Made by a program: the position numbers and the translations under genes. A stretch of 64,000 bases of DNA from Streptomyces sp. DI166 (GTDB lineage Bacteria > Actinomycetota > Actinomycetes > Streptomycetales > Streptomycetaceae): contig NZ_FLSP01000025.1 of the NCBI RefSeq assembly GCF_900091315.1, forward strand, positions 1-64,000. The letters are read 5' to 3'. The notes below the pieces were generated by a model that did no database searches, had not been told where the DNA came from, and saw only the letters and a list, made by a program, of their open reading frames with translations. Positions within the stretch are counted from its first letter, which is position 1; each line of letters begins with the position of its first letter. Positions 25,230 through 33,781 of this stretch are shown here, one piece after another.

Positions 25230-25717
25230 TGGTCCGCTCCGCTCCGCGTCGCGTGGGCTTGCCCGGCCGTCAGCAGCCTCCAGCCGTGCGCCAGGATCAC
25301 CAGCCGGGTGGTGTCCTGTGCGTCCGTGTCAGCCAGGAGCTGGTCGAGTGCGGCACGCAGGTCGGCCGGGGCGATCTTGGCGGCGACGGCGATGTCGCGG
25401 GCGTCGCTGTGCTCAGCGACGGCTCGCAGCAGCAGCAACTGCTCCGGGCGGAGTTCCGGCGCCGACCTGTCCGCCGTGGGAGAGTCCACCTGCTGAAGGG
25501 TGAACAAGCGGTGCACGATCACCGGGGGCTTGCAACGAGGCGGGCAGTGGAGGCTCTCGCGTATGTCGCGGATGTACTGGCGGACGGTGACGGCCGACAG
25601 ACCGGTCTGCGTGGCGATCTCTTGGGCGGTGAGGCCGCTCGCGAAGTGCTGGGCGACGCGTTGCAGGGTCGGCGTCAGGGGAGTGATCGGTGCGCTGGTC
25701 GTCACGGGCGGAGTCAC
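25226..25717 (-). CDS. LuxR-type helix-turn-helix regulator heading the lanthipeptide operon
   Basis: A 163-residue protein whose residues about 15-65 form a LuxR/GerE-type HTH (LQRVAQHFASGLTAQEIATQ, then TGLSAVTVRQYIRDIRESL). A second helical segment (about 100-150) is reminiscent of another small winged-helix module. There is no receiver or ligand domain at the N terminus. I chose the GTG at 25717, preceded by GAAAGAG, because upstream codons lack coding character. It is the first gene of the minus-strand run and overlaps the next by ATGA, so it is the probable pathway-specific regulator. Confidence 0.7.
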   Translation of the reverse strand: MTPPVTTSAPITPLTPTLQRVAQHFASGLTAQEIATQTGLSAVTVRQYIRDIRESLHCPPRCKPPVIVHRLFTLQQVDSPTADRSAPELRPEQLLLLRAVAEHSDARDIAVAAKIAPADLRAALDQLLADTDAQDTTRLVILAHGWRLLTAGQAHATRSGADQ

Positions 25718-25800
25718 GGTGTCTCTTTCTCGGCTGGGGTGGACGGTCACTGGGCGGGGTGCCGTCGGTCCCCGCGGGGGACGGGGGCCGGCGGCACAGG

Positions 25801-25842
25801 CCCGTGCGCGGCGGTTGGGATGCACGGGGCGCCGCGCACGGG
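25801..25842 (-). terminator. Hairpin ending the conservon/acyl-CoA dehydrogenase unit
   Basis: Arms CCCGTGCGCGGCG and CGCCGCGCACGGG are perfectly complementary, with a 16-base loop, immediately after the acyl-CoA dehydrogenase stop. It separates that operon from the LuxR-led lanthipeptide operon. Confidence 0.65.
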
Positions 25843-25845
25843 GGC

Positions 25846-27099
25846 TTATGCGGGTGTCGGGTCGGGGCGTGCCCAGGCGGCTTCGGCGGCGAGGCGTTCG
25901 GACCACTGGATGAGGTCCTCGTCGAAGGCGGCGTCGGCCAGGCGTATGCGCTGGACCTCGCCGGTTCCGGCGGGCGGGTAGGTGTGCTGGATGTCGCGCC
26001 ACAGGCGTTGGAGGACGTACTCACCGTCGAGGGCCTGGGCGCCGTGAAGTTCCATGGCGTCCTGGACGGATTGCATGGCCCACTGGTGGCCGAGGTACTT
26101 GGCGTTGATCAGTTCGGGGTCGCAGGGCAGGCCCTGGTCGAGAAGGTGCACGGACTGGTAGGCCAGGATCCGTGCTGCGCGCAGCCGGGCCTCCATGTCC
26201 CCGACGCGGTCCCGCACGACCGGCAGATCAGACAGTGCGCCTCGGTAGCGGGAGCGCGCCTTGAGGCGGGCGGTGGTGGTGGCCAGGACGGCTTCATGGA
26301 TGCCCAGGCTGACGGCGGTCAGGTTGGGGCGGCCGTACAAGATGCTGCTGCTCTGGGCCACGGCCAGCCCCTGGCCGATCTCTCCGACCACGTTGTCCTC
26401 GGGTACGCGGACGTGGTCGAGGTCGAGGCGGCCGGCGGAGAAGCCGTGCAGGCCGAGGCCGGCCTGGTGGTCGGGGATGGAGAGTCCGGGGCGGTCGGCT
26501 TCGACCATGAACGCGGTCAGGGCCTGGGAGGTGCTCACGCACGTCACGGCGGTGCGGGCGATGACGAGGTGGGCTCCCGCGAGGTGGCTGTTGCCGATAT
26601 GGATCTTGCTGCCAGTGATCACCCACTCGTTGCCGACGCGTTCGGCGGTGGTCTCGATGCCGCCGATGTGCCCGCCGGCGGTCGGTTCGGTCACGGCGAT
26701 CGACAGCAGCAGCGACCCGTCCGCGACCCGGGGAAGCCAGCGGCCCTTCTGCTCGTAGGTAGCGAAGTGCAGCAGAGCGCCTACAGGAATCAAAGTGGCC
26801 TGCAGAATGGCTGCGGCAGCCGCCGAGATGCGCGCGAGGCGGTGGATCAGGATGGTCTTGGCCACGTGTCCGGCACTCAGCCCGCCGAAGGCGGCCGGGA
26901 CGGTGACGGCGAACCAGCGCCGTGCGGCCATCAGGGCGGCGACCTTGCGCTCCACTCGGCCCGGAGCGGCCTCCATCCGCACGGCGCGCGGTGCGGCGTG
27001 CTCGGCCGCGAAGGCGTCCGCTTCCTGCCAAAGCAGTTCGTGGCGGGCGGTGAGGTAGGGACGCAGCGCCGGTGGCGGCGGGGTGAGTGTGGCGGACAT
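25846..27099 (-). CDS. Acyl-CoA dehydrogenase family protein
   Basis: A 417-residue flavoprotein of the acyl-CoA dehydrogenase fold. It shows the middle-domain signature AVTEPTAGGHIGGIETTAER and the substrate/FAD-binding WVITGSKIHIGNSHLAGAHL. The C-terminal helical domain follows with ELHGAQALDGEYVLQRLWRD. The usual catalytic Glu position is occupied by a GEYVLQRLW-type segment, so substrate class is uncertain. Its ATG follows GGGAGAGGGAAG. It lies downstream of the GAF gene of the conservon on the same strand. A role in lipid or secondary metabolism is likely but not specified by context. Confidence 0.8.
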   Translation of the reverse strand: MSATLTPPPPALRPYLTARHELLWQEADAFAAEHAAPRAVRMEAAPGRVERKVAALMAARRWFAVTVPAAFGGLSAGHVAKTILIHRLARISAAAAAILQATLIPVGALLHFATYEQKGRWLPRVADGSLLLSIAVTEPTAGGHIGGIETTAERVGNEWVITGSKIHIGNSHLAGAHLVIARTAVTCVSTSQALTAFMVEADRPGLSIPDHQAGLGLHGFSAGRLDLDHVRVPEDNVVGEIGQGLAVAQSSSILYGRPNLTAVSLGIHEAVLATTTARLKARSRYRGALSDLPVVRDRVGDMEARLRAARILAYQSVHLLDQGLPCDPELINAKYLGHQWAMQSVQDAMELHGAQALDGEYVLQRLWRDIQHTYPPAGTGEVQRIRLADAAFDEDLIQWSERLAAEAAWARPDPTPA

Positions 27100-27184
27100 G
27101 GTCTTCCCTCTCCCTGGCTGAAGGTCGCAACGTGGAGCGGCTGGGGATCGCCTGCGGCTCCCGGGTGGGGGGTGGTGGAACGGC

Positions 27185-27826
27185 CTAGCGGACGGGGGCG
27201 CGGGTGATGTGGTCCATCACTTGGGCACCGGCGTCGATGACGATGTCTCTGAGCCGTCGGGCCTGGCTCAGGGGCCGCTTCTCGGGGTCGATGACGCACA
27301 CCGTGCCCAGCACGGTGCCGCTGTCGTGAATGAGCGGGGCGCCGAAGTAGGAGCGGATGCCGACCGCGTCGACCACGTGGTTGCCGCTGAAACGGGGGCT
27401 GGCGTGCACGTCGTGCAGGGGCAGGGCCTTCCTTCGGGCCATGACCTCCGGGCACCAGCCGTGGTCGCGGCTCATGGTGCGGCCCACGATGACGTATCCG
27501 CTGTCTGCCGGCGGCTGGTGCAGCCCGACGAAGGTCTGCTCCTCCAGGAAGAGGTTGACGAACCCGTACAGGAATCCGGCCCGCCTCGCCATCTCGCAGG
27601 CCAGCTCGTCGAAGTCCTCGCTGGCCACGGTGGACACGCCCAGGCGTTCGAGCAACTCGTAGCGCTGCGCCAGCTCAGGTGCCTGCTGCCCCTGGGGGCC
27701 GGTGGCGGCGGTGGCGGAGGGCACGAAGAGGCCGCGAGCGGTGTCCCGGCTGTCGCGACGTGGCAAGGACATCGCAGCCGGGGGGATCGGCGGTGCGAGT
27801 TGGGGATTACTGGGGTGCTGTGACAT
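27185..27826 (-). CDS. GAF-domain protein linked to the conservon
   Basis: A 213-residue protein when started at the ATG at 27826 (AGGA 7 bases upstream). It overlaps the CvnD gene by 20 bases, so it is coupled to it. Residues about 45-205 form a GAF domain (FDELACEMARRAGFLYGFVN, then GIRSYFGAPLIHDSGTVLGT and VCVIDPEKRPLS). GAF domains sense small ligands, redox state or light. Soluble GAF proteins often close Streptomyces conservons and may tune the CvnA-D complex. The ligand is not predictable, and no iron-binding Cys cluster is evident. Confidence 0.75.
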   Translation of the reverse strand: MSQHPSNPQLAPPIPPAAMSLPRRDSRDTARGLFVPSATAATGPQGQQAPELAQRYELLERLGVSTVASEDFDELACEMARRAGFLYGFVNLFLEEQTFVGLHQPPADSGYVIVGRTMSRDHGWCPEVMARRKALPLHDVHASPRFSGNHVVDAVGIRSYFGAPLIHDSGTVLGTVCVIDPEKRPLSQARRLRDIVIDAGAQVMDHITRAPVR

Positions 27827-28490
27827 CAGGCGTCCTGGAGAGTGGTAGGGGTGCGTGATCAACACGGCTCGCGGATGACTTCACGGCGTGGTCGACGAGG
27901 GTCAGCAGGACGCCGGCGACATGGTTCGGGTCGCGGGCGTCGCAGGTCACCACCGGTACTGAGGCGGGCAGTTCGAGGGCGGTGCGGACCTGCTCGGGGT
28001 GGTAGCGGTGGGCTCCGTCGAACTGGTTGACGGCGACGACGAAGGGCAGGTGGATGTCTTCGAAGAAGCTGACGGGGGTGAAGCTGCTCTCCAGGCGGCG
28101 GGTGTCGACCAGGACGACTGCGCCGACGGCTCCCCGGGAGAGGTCGTACCAGAGGTCGACGAACCGGTCCTGGCCGGGCGTGCCGAACAGGAACAGCTCC
28201 AGGGGCACGGGCGCGTCGGGCAGGCTGAGCCGGCCGAAGTCGAAGGCGACCGTGGTGGTCTGCTTGGCCTCGACGCCCGCCAGGCTGTCCACGTCCGCGC
28301 TCGCCTCGGTCAGGTACTCCTCCGTGCTCAGCGGTGTGATCTCGCTGACGGCGCCCACGGCGGTGGTCTTGCCCGCACCGAAGCCGCCCGCGATCACGAT
28401 CTTCAGCACGGTCGGTGCGCCGCCATGCGGGCGAGACGGCGTCCGCAGCACCATGGCCGGGTCACCCGGCCTGCGGGTAGGCGATGGCAT
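27807..28490 (-). CDS. cvnD: Conservon small GTPase-like ATP/GTP-binding protein (CvnD)
   Basis: A 227-residue Ras-like P-loop protein. G1 is GGFGAGKTT (about 34-42). The switch/G3-like region is LELFLFGTPGQDRFVDLWYD. VVAVNQFDG serves as the NKxD-like base-recognition strand and is changed to NQFD. It is the GTPase of the G-protein-like conservon complex. Its start lies 28 bases inside the DUF742 gene, and it overlaps the GAF gene at its end. Confidence 0.9.
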   Translation of the reverse strand: MPSPTRRPGDPAMVLRTPSRPHGGAPTVLKIVIAGGFGAGKTTAVGAVSEITPLSTEEYLTEASADVDSLAGVEAKQTTTVAFDFGRLSLPDAPVPLELFLFGTPGQDRFVDLWYDLSRGAVGAVVLVDTRRLESSFTPVSFFEDIHLPFVVAVNQFDGAHRYHPEQVRTALELPASVPVVTCDARDPNHVAGVLLTLVDHAVKSSASRVDHAPLPLSRTPDVTAPQ

Positions 28491-28881
28491 GAGGCCACTT
28501 CCTCTTCAGGCCCGCCGAGAGGGCCGCCAGTAACTGGGTGGAGGGACCGGCATCCGAGTCCGAGTCCGTGTCGGATGCGGCATAGGGGGAGGTGACGGGG
28601 ACGACCAGGGCGTCGGCGTCCAGAAGGTCCGAGACGAGGACCTTCACCGCGGTGACGGGGCGGCCGAGCCGACCCGCCAGCTCGGTCACCGAACGCCGGC
28701 GCTTCCGGCACAGGGCGAGGATCTCCACGCATTCCTCGGCCTGCGCCGGGCCGGGCCTCCCCGGTCCGGCGTCCAGCACGGTGTCCAGAGCGAGCGGGTG
28801 CCGCGGCCTGGTCCGCCCGCGCGTCAAGGTGTAGGTCCGCACGAACGCCGACTCCTCGGCCGCGCGGCCGTGCGCGGTCAC
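28462..28881 (-). CDS. cvnC: Conservon DUF742 protein (CvnC)
   Basis: A 139-residue DUF742 protein with the typical FVRTYTLTRGRTRP opening and a winged-helix-like region (EEIALCRKRRRSVTELAGRL in approximate form, then PVTAVKVLVSDLLDADALVV). In the conservon it links the histidine-kinase-like CvnA and roadblock protein to the GTPase. It overlaps both neighbours (ATGA at 28878-28881 and 29 bases with cvnD). Confidence 0.88.
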   Translation of the reverse strand: MTAHGRAAEESAFVRTYTLTRGRTRPRHPLALDTVLDAGPGRPGPAQAEECVEILALCRKRRRSVTELAGRLGRPVTAVKVLVSDLLDADALVVPVTSPYAASDTDSDSDAGPSTQLLAALSAGLKRKWPHAIAYPQAG

Positions 28882-29393
28882 CGGACCTCAGCACCCGTGC
28901 CGACGCGGACGGGGATCTGCATGTAGGGGGCGAACTTCTCCACCAGCCGGCCCGTCTCGTACCCGACGGTGCCCGCGTCGGCGTCCGTGGTGGCGATGAC
29001 CGCCAGAACGGTGTCCACCACCCCGCGTTCGTTGCCCGGGTGGTTCTCGAAGGCGGCGCTGCGACCGGCGCTCTGGACGAAGAACAGACAGTCGTCCCGC
29101 TCGATGATGACCTGCCGGGCCGGCCTCTTCTTGTGGGTGGGGCCGGTGATGTTCGCCGCGAGGGAGGACACTCCGCTGAACGCGGCCGACAGCTCGTCCG
29201 CCCAGTCCTTGTCAACGTCGCTGTCCAGCAGCCGCAGCCCGTCCCTCGACAGCAGCACGGCGTGCGTGACGCCAGGGACGTCGGAGGCGAACTGCCGCAG
29301 CAGCCAAGCCATGTTCTCCCGCTGTCCGCTTGGTGTCGTTCCGGGCGCGGGGGCGCCGCCGGTCGCGTTGTTCATCTCAGGGTGGGTGCTCAT
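28878..29393 (-). CDS. cvnB: Conservon roadblock/LC7-domain protein (CvnB)
   Basis: A 171-residue protein with a roadblock/LC7 fold: LLRQFASDVPGVTHAVLLSR, DGLRLLDSDVD, AFSGVSSLAANITGP and the closing RGVVDTVLAVIAT strand-helix. Such proteins act as GTPase partners or activators, here for CvnD. It follows cvnA by 32 bases and overlaps cvnC. Confidence 0.88.
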   Translation of the reverse strand: MSTHPEMNNATGGAPAPGTTPSGQRENMAWLLRQFASDVPGVTHAVLLSRDGLRLLDSDVDKDWADELSAAFSGVSSLAANITGPTHKKRPARQVIIERDDCLFFVQSAGRSAAFENHPGNERGVVDTVLAVIATTDADAGTVGYETGRLVEKFAPYMQIPVRVGTGAEVR

Positions 29394-29425
29394 AGAAGTC
29401 GCTCCAATGGGGGGAAGGGGGCGAG

Positions 29426-30937
29426 TCAGGGCTTGGGCTGCTCTGCCGCAGGCGGCGAAGATCCGGCGGTTGCGCTGGCCTGGTAGCCGTTGCGGAAGGC
29501 GGCTGCGAGCCCTGGCGTCGCCGCGGTCAGGGGGGCTTGCTCCCGCTCACCTGGCGGACGGAACGAGCCGGCCTGACGCCTACGCGTGGGAAGAGCGGGC
29601 GCAGCAGAGTGATGTGCCTCTGCGGCGTCCGGCGTCCCTGCCGCGCCGGAGTGTGCGGCCTGCTCCGCTCCCGGGGTGGCTGGAGCGGCGGCAACCGGCT
29701 GTGGCTGCGGCACGGTGGTACGGGTGTCCATGGACGGCGCGCTCGCACTGTCGACGGGAGGAATCGCTACCAGGAGCCGCGCCGGGATGACGACGAGGGC
29801 GGTGGTGCCTCCTGTCACGTTCTCCTGCAGGAGAACGGACATCCCGTGTGACTGGGCGATCTTGGCCGCGACCAGCAAGCCGAGTTGGCCGGCCCGGACC
29901 TGGCCGCTGACGTCGACCTCGTCCGGGGCTTGGAGCAGGCGGTTCATCTGCACTCGCGTCTGCGGATGCATGGGGATGGCCCGGTCCTCGACCTCGACCG
30001 CCAGCCCGTTCGCCACCCGCTGCGCCCGCACCATCACCTTCGTCGCCGGATCGGAGCACTCACAGGCGTTCTCGATCAGCTCGGCCAGCAGGTGTGTCAG
30101 GTCCGGACCCACATGGCCGGGAAGGCCCAGTTCGGCACCCACCGACCCGGCGGCGACGGCAACCCGCGGATACTGCACGACCTCGGAGACGGCGCCGCGT
30201 AGAGCCGTCGCGACAGGCACAGGCTGGCGCACACTGCGCAGGGACTGCCCGCCCAGCACCGCCGTGCTCTCGACCTGGCGACGCATCCGCGTTACCAGGT
30301 GATCGATCTCGAAAATCTTCGCCAGCAGCTCCGGGTCGTCGGTCAGCATCTCCAGCTGGCTCAGGGCCTGTAGCGCCTTGCCGACCAGGGCGTGCTCGCG
30401 CATGGCCAGGCGGCGCAGCACTTCCAGGAGAACGACGGACTGGGACTCGTCGTGCACCCGTATCAGCGACGCGATGGCCTGCGCCTGCAACGCGCTGAGC
30501 GCCTTGTCGATCTCGGTGTGGGCACTGGGCGATGGTGAAGCCTGCAGGTTGGGCAGCGGCGGGCGCTCCCCGCGGCACAGCTCGTCTGCCGACCACTGCA
30601 CCGACTTCTCGACGGCCGCCGCTGCACCCGCGACCGCCGTCAACGCCGCTGCCCGGGCCTCTTCTGTAGCCGCCTGCACGGCTGCTGCGACCGTGCGCGC
30701 TCCGCGAGCCGCCACGGCGGTGACCCCAGCCAGACCGCAGACCAGGCTGACCAGCACCCAGCCCGGTCCTGCCGCGGACACCGACCAGAGAGGCAAAAGG
30801 GCACTCAGCAGCGCGGCAAGTAGCACCAGGGGCAGTGCCACAGCACGGCGGGCATGGTGCAGCGTGCCCCCGTCGATCTCAGGTCGCCGTCTGCGGTGGC
30901 CGGTGGCCGGCCGTGCCGGGAAGGCGCTGTCAGGCAT
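29426..30937 (-). CDS. cvnA: Conservon sensor histidine-kinase-like protein (CvnA)
   Basis: A 503-residue protein starting with two hydrophobic helices near residues 33-80 (ALPLVLLAALLSALLPLW, then WVLVSLVCGLAGVTAVAA). A helical dimerisation-like segment (about 145-225) and a HATPase_c domain with N-box ELIENACECSDP and a G-box around QLGLLVAAKIA follow. The phosphoacceptor His of true kinases is not evident, as in other CvnA proteins. A long Pro/Ala-rich tail ends it. It is the membrane-proximal sensor of the conservon and the first gene of the operon that runs to the acyl-CoA dehydrogenase. Confidence 0.88.
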   Translation of the reverse strand: MPDSAFPARPATGHRRRRPEIDGGTLHHARRAVALPLVLLAALLSALLPLWSVSAAGPGWVLVSLVCGLAGVTAVAARGARTVAAAVQAATEEARAAALTAVAGAAAAVEKSVQWSADELCRGERPPLPNLQASPSPSAHTEIDKALSALQAQAIASLIRVHDESQSVVLLEVLRRLAMREHALVGKALQALSQLEMLTDDPELLAKIFEIDHLVTRMRRQVESTAVLGGQSLRSVRQPVPVATALRGAVSEVVQYPRVAVAAGSVGAELGLPGHVGPDLTHLLAELIENACECSDPATKVMVRAQRVANGLAVEVEDRAIPMHPQTRVQMNRLLQAPDEVDVSGQVRAGQLGLLVAAKIAQSHGMSVLLQENVTGGTTALVVIPARLLVAIPPVDSASAPSMDTRTTVPQPQPVAAAPATPGAEQAAHSGAAGTPDAAEAHHSAAPALPTRRRQAGSFRPPGEREQAPLTAATPGLAAAFRNGYQASATAGSSPPAAEQPKP

Positions 30938-30963
30938 GGGAATCCTCGTCAGAGTGGGGGTGG

Positions 30964-32865
30964 CTAGGCGTGCTGCGGCATCAGGTCTGCACGGGTCTGG
31001 CGTGTGCTGGGCGAAGTGGAACAGGGCGCCGGAACTGCGACCGCACCGTGGGGGCGGGAGGACCGCATCGCCAGCAGATGCAGGAGTCGGGCGCTCTGGA
31101 TCAGCCCCATGTGGCTGAATGCCTGCGGGAAGTTGCCGACCTGGCGCTGCCGGACGGGGTCGTACTCCTCAGCCAGGAACCCGAGGTCGTTACGCAGCGC
31201 GAGGAGACGTTCGAACAGGGCGTGGGCCTCGTCGAGGCGGCCGGTCAGGGCCAGAGCGTCGACGAGCCAGAAGGAGCAGAGGACGAAGGTGCCCTCGTCT
31301 CCGGTCAGGCCGTCCATTCCGGCGCGGCCCCCTGTGGTCGGGTAGCGGCGCACGAGCCCGTCCGGCGTGGCCAGTTCACGACGTACGGCGTCCACGGTGC
31401 CGATGACGCGCGGGTCGGTCGGCGGCAGGAAGCCAACGCAAGGGATCAGCAGCGTGGCGGCGTCCAGTTCCTGGGAACCGTAGGACTGGGTGAAGGTGTT
31501 GCGCACCCGATCGAAGCCCTTGGTGCAGACCTCGTTGTGGATGGTTGCCCGCAGCTCGATCAGAGGGGCCACGTCGATGTCGAGGGCGCCGGCCTCGGCC
31601 AGGCGGATGGTGCGGTCGACAGCCACCCAGGCCATGACCTTCGAGTGGACGAAGTGCCGGCGTGCCCCGCGGATCTCCCAGATCCCCTCGTCGGGCTCCT
31701 GCCAGCGCCGGGCCAGGTGCTCGACGAGCCGCTGGTGCAGCACGGCGGTGTCGGCGCAGTGGGCCACCCCGCTCTCGTGCGCAAGGTACAGGGTGTCGAT
31801 CACCTCGCCGTACACGTCGAGCTGCAGCTGGTCCGCTGCCCCGTTGCCGACCCGCACCGGGGTTGAGCCCTCGTACCCGGGCAGCCAGGGCAGCTCCCGT
31901 TCCTGCAGATCACGCTCCCCGGTGATCCCGTACATGATTTGCAGGTTCTCCGGATCACCGGCCACGGCACGCAGCAACCAGCGCCGCCATGCCTGCGCCT
32001 CTTGCAGGTACCCGGTGCCCAGCAGCGCGGCCAGCGTTGTGGAGGCGTCCCGCAACCAGGTGTAGCGGTAGTCCCAGTTCCGGTTGCCGCCGATCTCCTC
32101 CGGCAGCGACGTGGTCGGCGCCGCGACGATTCCACCGCTCGGCTCGTACGTCATCGCCTTCAGCGCGATCAAGGATCGAACCACGGCCTCGCGATATGGC
32201 CCCTCGTAGGTGCAGTCCCGTGTCCAGTCCTCCCAGAACGTGAGTGTCTCGGTCAGCGCGGCCTCGGGGTCGGGAACGTCGGGCGCCGCTGCGTGGGACG
32301 GGCACCAGCTGAGGACGAATGCCACGCTCTGCCCGGCGGCGACGGAGAAAGCACTGACCATGACGCCGTCCTTCTCCACCTGCGGGACGCAGGTGTCGAG
32401 CCACAGAGCGTCCACGCCGGCCTCCGCGACCATGCGCCCACCGACTTCGTGAATCCACGGGCTGACGCTGCCGTACCCCGGCCGTGGACGCATGGCCGAG
32501 ATCATGGAGACCTCACCGGTCAGGCCCTCGACGATCCGGATCACCTGCGGTGCCCCGTCGCGCGGTGGCATGAAGTCCCGGACACGGACCGAACCGGCCT
32601 CGGTGCGCCATACGGATTCGAGGACGAGCGAGTCACCGCGGTACCGGCGCTCGGCGACTGCTTCGGAGCTCGAACGGTCGGCAGGAGCGGCCGGAGCGAT
32701 CCGCCAGGTGCCGTGTTTCGGCGTGCCGAGCAAGCCGGTGAAGACGGCCGGCGAGTCGAACCGGGGCAGGCACAGCCAGTCGATCGAACCGTCATCGCAG
32801 ACGTGGGCACTGGTCTGCATGTCGCCGATCAATCCGTACTGCTCGATGCGCGGAATCCGTTTCAT
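30964..32865 (-). CDS. Glycoside hydrolase family 15 (glucoamylase/trehalase-type)
   Basis: A 633-residue GH15 protein. The N-terminal super-sandwich begins IEQYGLIGDMQTSAHVCDDG. The (alpha/alpha)6 barrel shows NRNWDYRYTWLRDAS (first subsite region) and FLAEEYDPVRQRQVGNFPQA FSHMGLI, which carries the catalytic acidic residues typical of actinobacterial glucoamylase/trehalase proteins. No signal peptide is visible, so it is cytoplasmic, fitting a trehalase or maltosyl-glucan role. The ATG follows CGGAGATC. It lies 26 bases upstream of cvnA, so it may be cotranscribed with the conservon, although its function looks unrelated. Confidence 0.88.
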   Translation of the reverse strand: MKRIPRIEQYGLIGDMQTSAHVCDDGSIDWLCLPRFDSPAVFTGLLGTPKHGTWRIAPAAPADRSSSEAVAERRYRGDSLVLESVWRTEAGSVRVRDFMPPRDGAPQVIRIVEGLTGEVSMISAMRPRPGYGSVSPWIHEVGGRMVAEAGVDALWLDTCVPQVEKDGVMVSAFSVAAGQSVAFVLSWCPSHAAAPDVPDPEAALTETLTFWEDWTRDCTYEGPYREAVVRSLIALKAMTYEPSGGIVAAPTTSLPEEIGGNRNWDYRYTWLRDASTTLAALLGTGYLQEAQAWRRWLLRAVAGDPENLQIMYGITGERDLQERELPWLPGYEGSTPVRVGNGAADQLQLDVYGEVIDTLYLAHESGVAHCADTAVLHQRLVEHLARRWQEPDEGIWEIRGARRHFVHSKVMAWVAVDRTIRLAEAGALDIDVAPLIELRATIHNEVCTKGFDRVRNTFTQSYGSQELDAATLLIPCVGFLPPTDPRVIGTVDAVRRELATPDGLVRRYPTTGGRAGMDGLTGDEGTFVLCSFWLVDALALTGRLDEAHALFERLLALRNDLGFLAEEYDPVRQRQVGNFPQAFSHMGLIQSARLLHLLAMRSSRPHGAVAVPAPCSTSPSTRQTRADLMPQHA

Positions 32866-32951
32866 CGTGTGGATCTCCGTGAGCCCCGCAGGTCCGGGGC
32901 GGTATCGGGGCCGCCGCAGCGGCCGGGAACGGTGGGAAGAGGAGAGGCCGG

Positions 32952-33098
32952 TGGTTACCGGAGTGAGGAAGGGGCGTTCCGGGGTGGCGGCAAGTCCTCG
33001 TCGACCCCTGCAGGGCCGGCCGCGCCCTCGCCGTGAAGAACCAGCCAGGCCATCGGCCCGAGGACCAGCCCTATGACGATGGCCCCGGTCACCGTCAT
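32952..33098 (-). CDS. Small single-helix membrane peptide
   Basis: A 48-residue reading frame starts at ATG 33098, overlapping the stop of the upstream gene (ATGA), and ends with TAA at 32954-32952. Residues about 4-22 (TGAIVIGLVLGPMAWLVLHG region) form one transmembrane helix, followed by a Pro/Asp-rich tail. The coupling, clean helix and good codon use support a real gene. Function unknown. Confidence 0.55.
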
Positions 33099-33592
33099 GT
33101 CCGCGGTACCGAAGCGGCGAAGACCAGACAGGCCAGGGCGACGGCGAAGACCGCCCCGCGCAGCGCGTTGATCTGCGGCTTCCGCCAGCGCCGCCCGCGT
33201 TTCGATCGGATCGGTCCGGGACCGCCCCGTTCCACGTGTGCCATCAGCTCCCGGGTGGCTTCGGCGAGCTTGACCAAGTACACCCGGCTCGGCATGTAGC
33301 CCTCGGGAATGCTTTCGGAGCAGAGCCGTTGCGCTCGCACCAGGACGGGGCTGCCCACAGCGGTCCGTGCTCCCAACTGCGCGACATGACCGCGCAGAAG
33401 CCGAACGAGGTCCTCTACATCGGCAGCGTTCTCAGGCAGAGGTGAATCCTCGCCCAGCACGAGCGTTACCGTCTCCGACGCGGCAACCACGTGATCGCGC
33501 TCTGGCACCAGCACCACGGTGGCGGACTCTCGCCGCCCGCGCCCGCCTCCGAGCTGGCTGTCGCCTCGGCGAGGGTCCAGCGAAAGGCGCAT
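33095..33592 (-). CDS. Hypothetical protein, DUF6415-like
   Basis: A 165-residue protein from ATG 33592. A central segment (DVEDLVRLLRGHVAQLGART, then RVYLVKLAEATRELMAHVER) resembles DUF6415 proteins annotated in Streptomyces as associated with natural product biosynthesis. This is from memory and moderately uncertain. The C terminus has a basic stretch (SKRGRRWRKP) and then a hydrophobic helix (RGAVFAVALACLVFAASV). It is divergent from the TPR regulator at 33782 and coupled to the small membrane peptide downstream. Confidence 0.6.
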   Translation of the reverse strand: MRLSLDPRRGDSQLGGGRGRRESATVVLVPERDHVVAASETVTLVLGEDSPLPENAADVEDLVRLLRGHVAQLGARTAVGSPVLVRAQRLCSESIPEGYMPSRVYLVKLAEATRELMAHVERGGPGPIRSKRGRRWRKPQINALRGAVFAVALACLVFAASVPRT

Positions 33593-33781
33593 GACACAAC
33601 TCCTGTTCGGATCAAGCCAAAGTGAGCCCAAGTCACCAAGTAGCACCGACGACTGGCGTGCGAAGTGAGTGATCTGGTCGCTACGTTGAGCGAACCGTGA
33701 ATTACGGCCGAGCGGTATGCCCACACCGCCCGCAGGGCCGTCAAAGGCGTCAAAGATCATTTCGGAACCGAGGGGCAGTCC

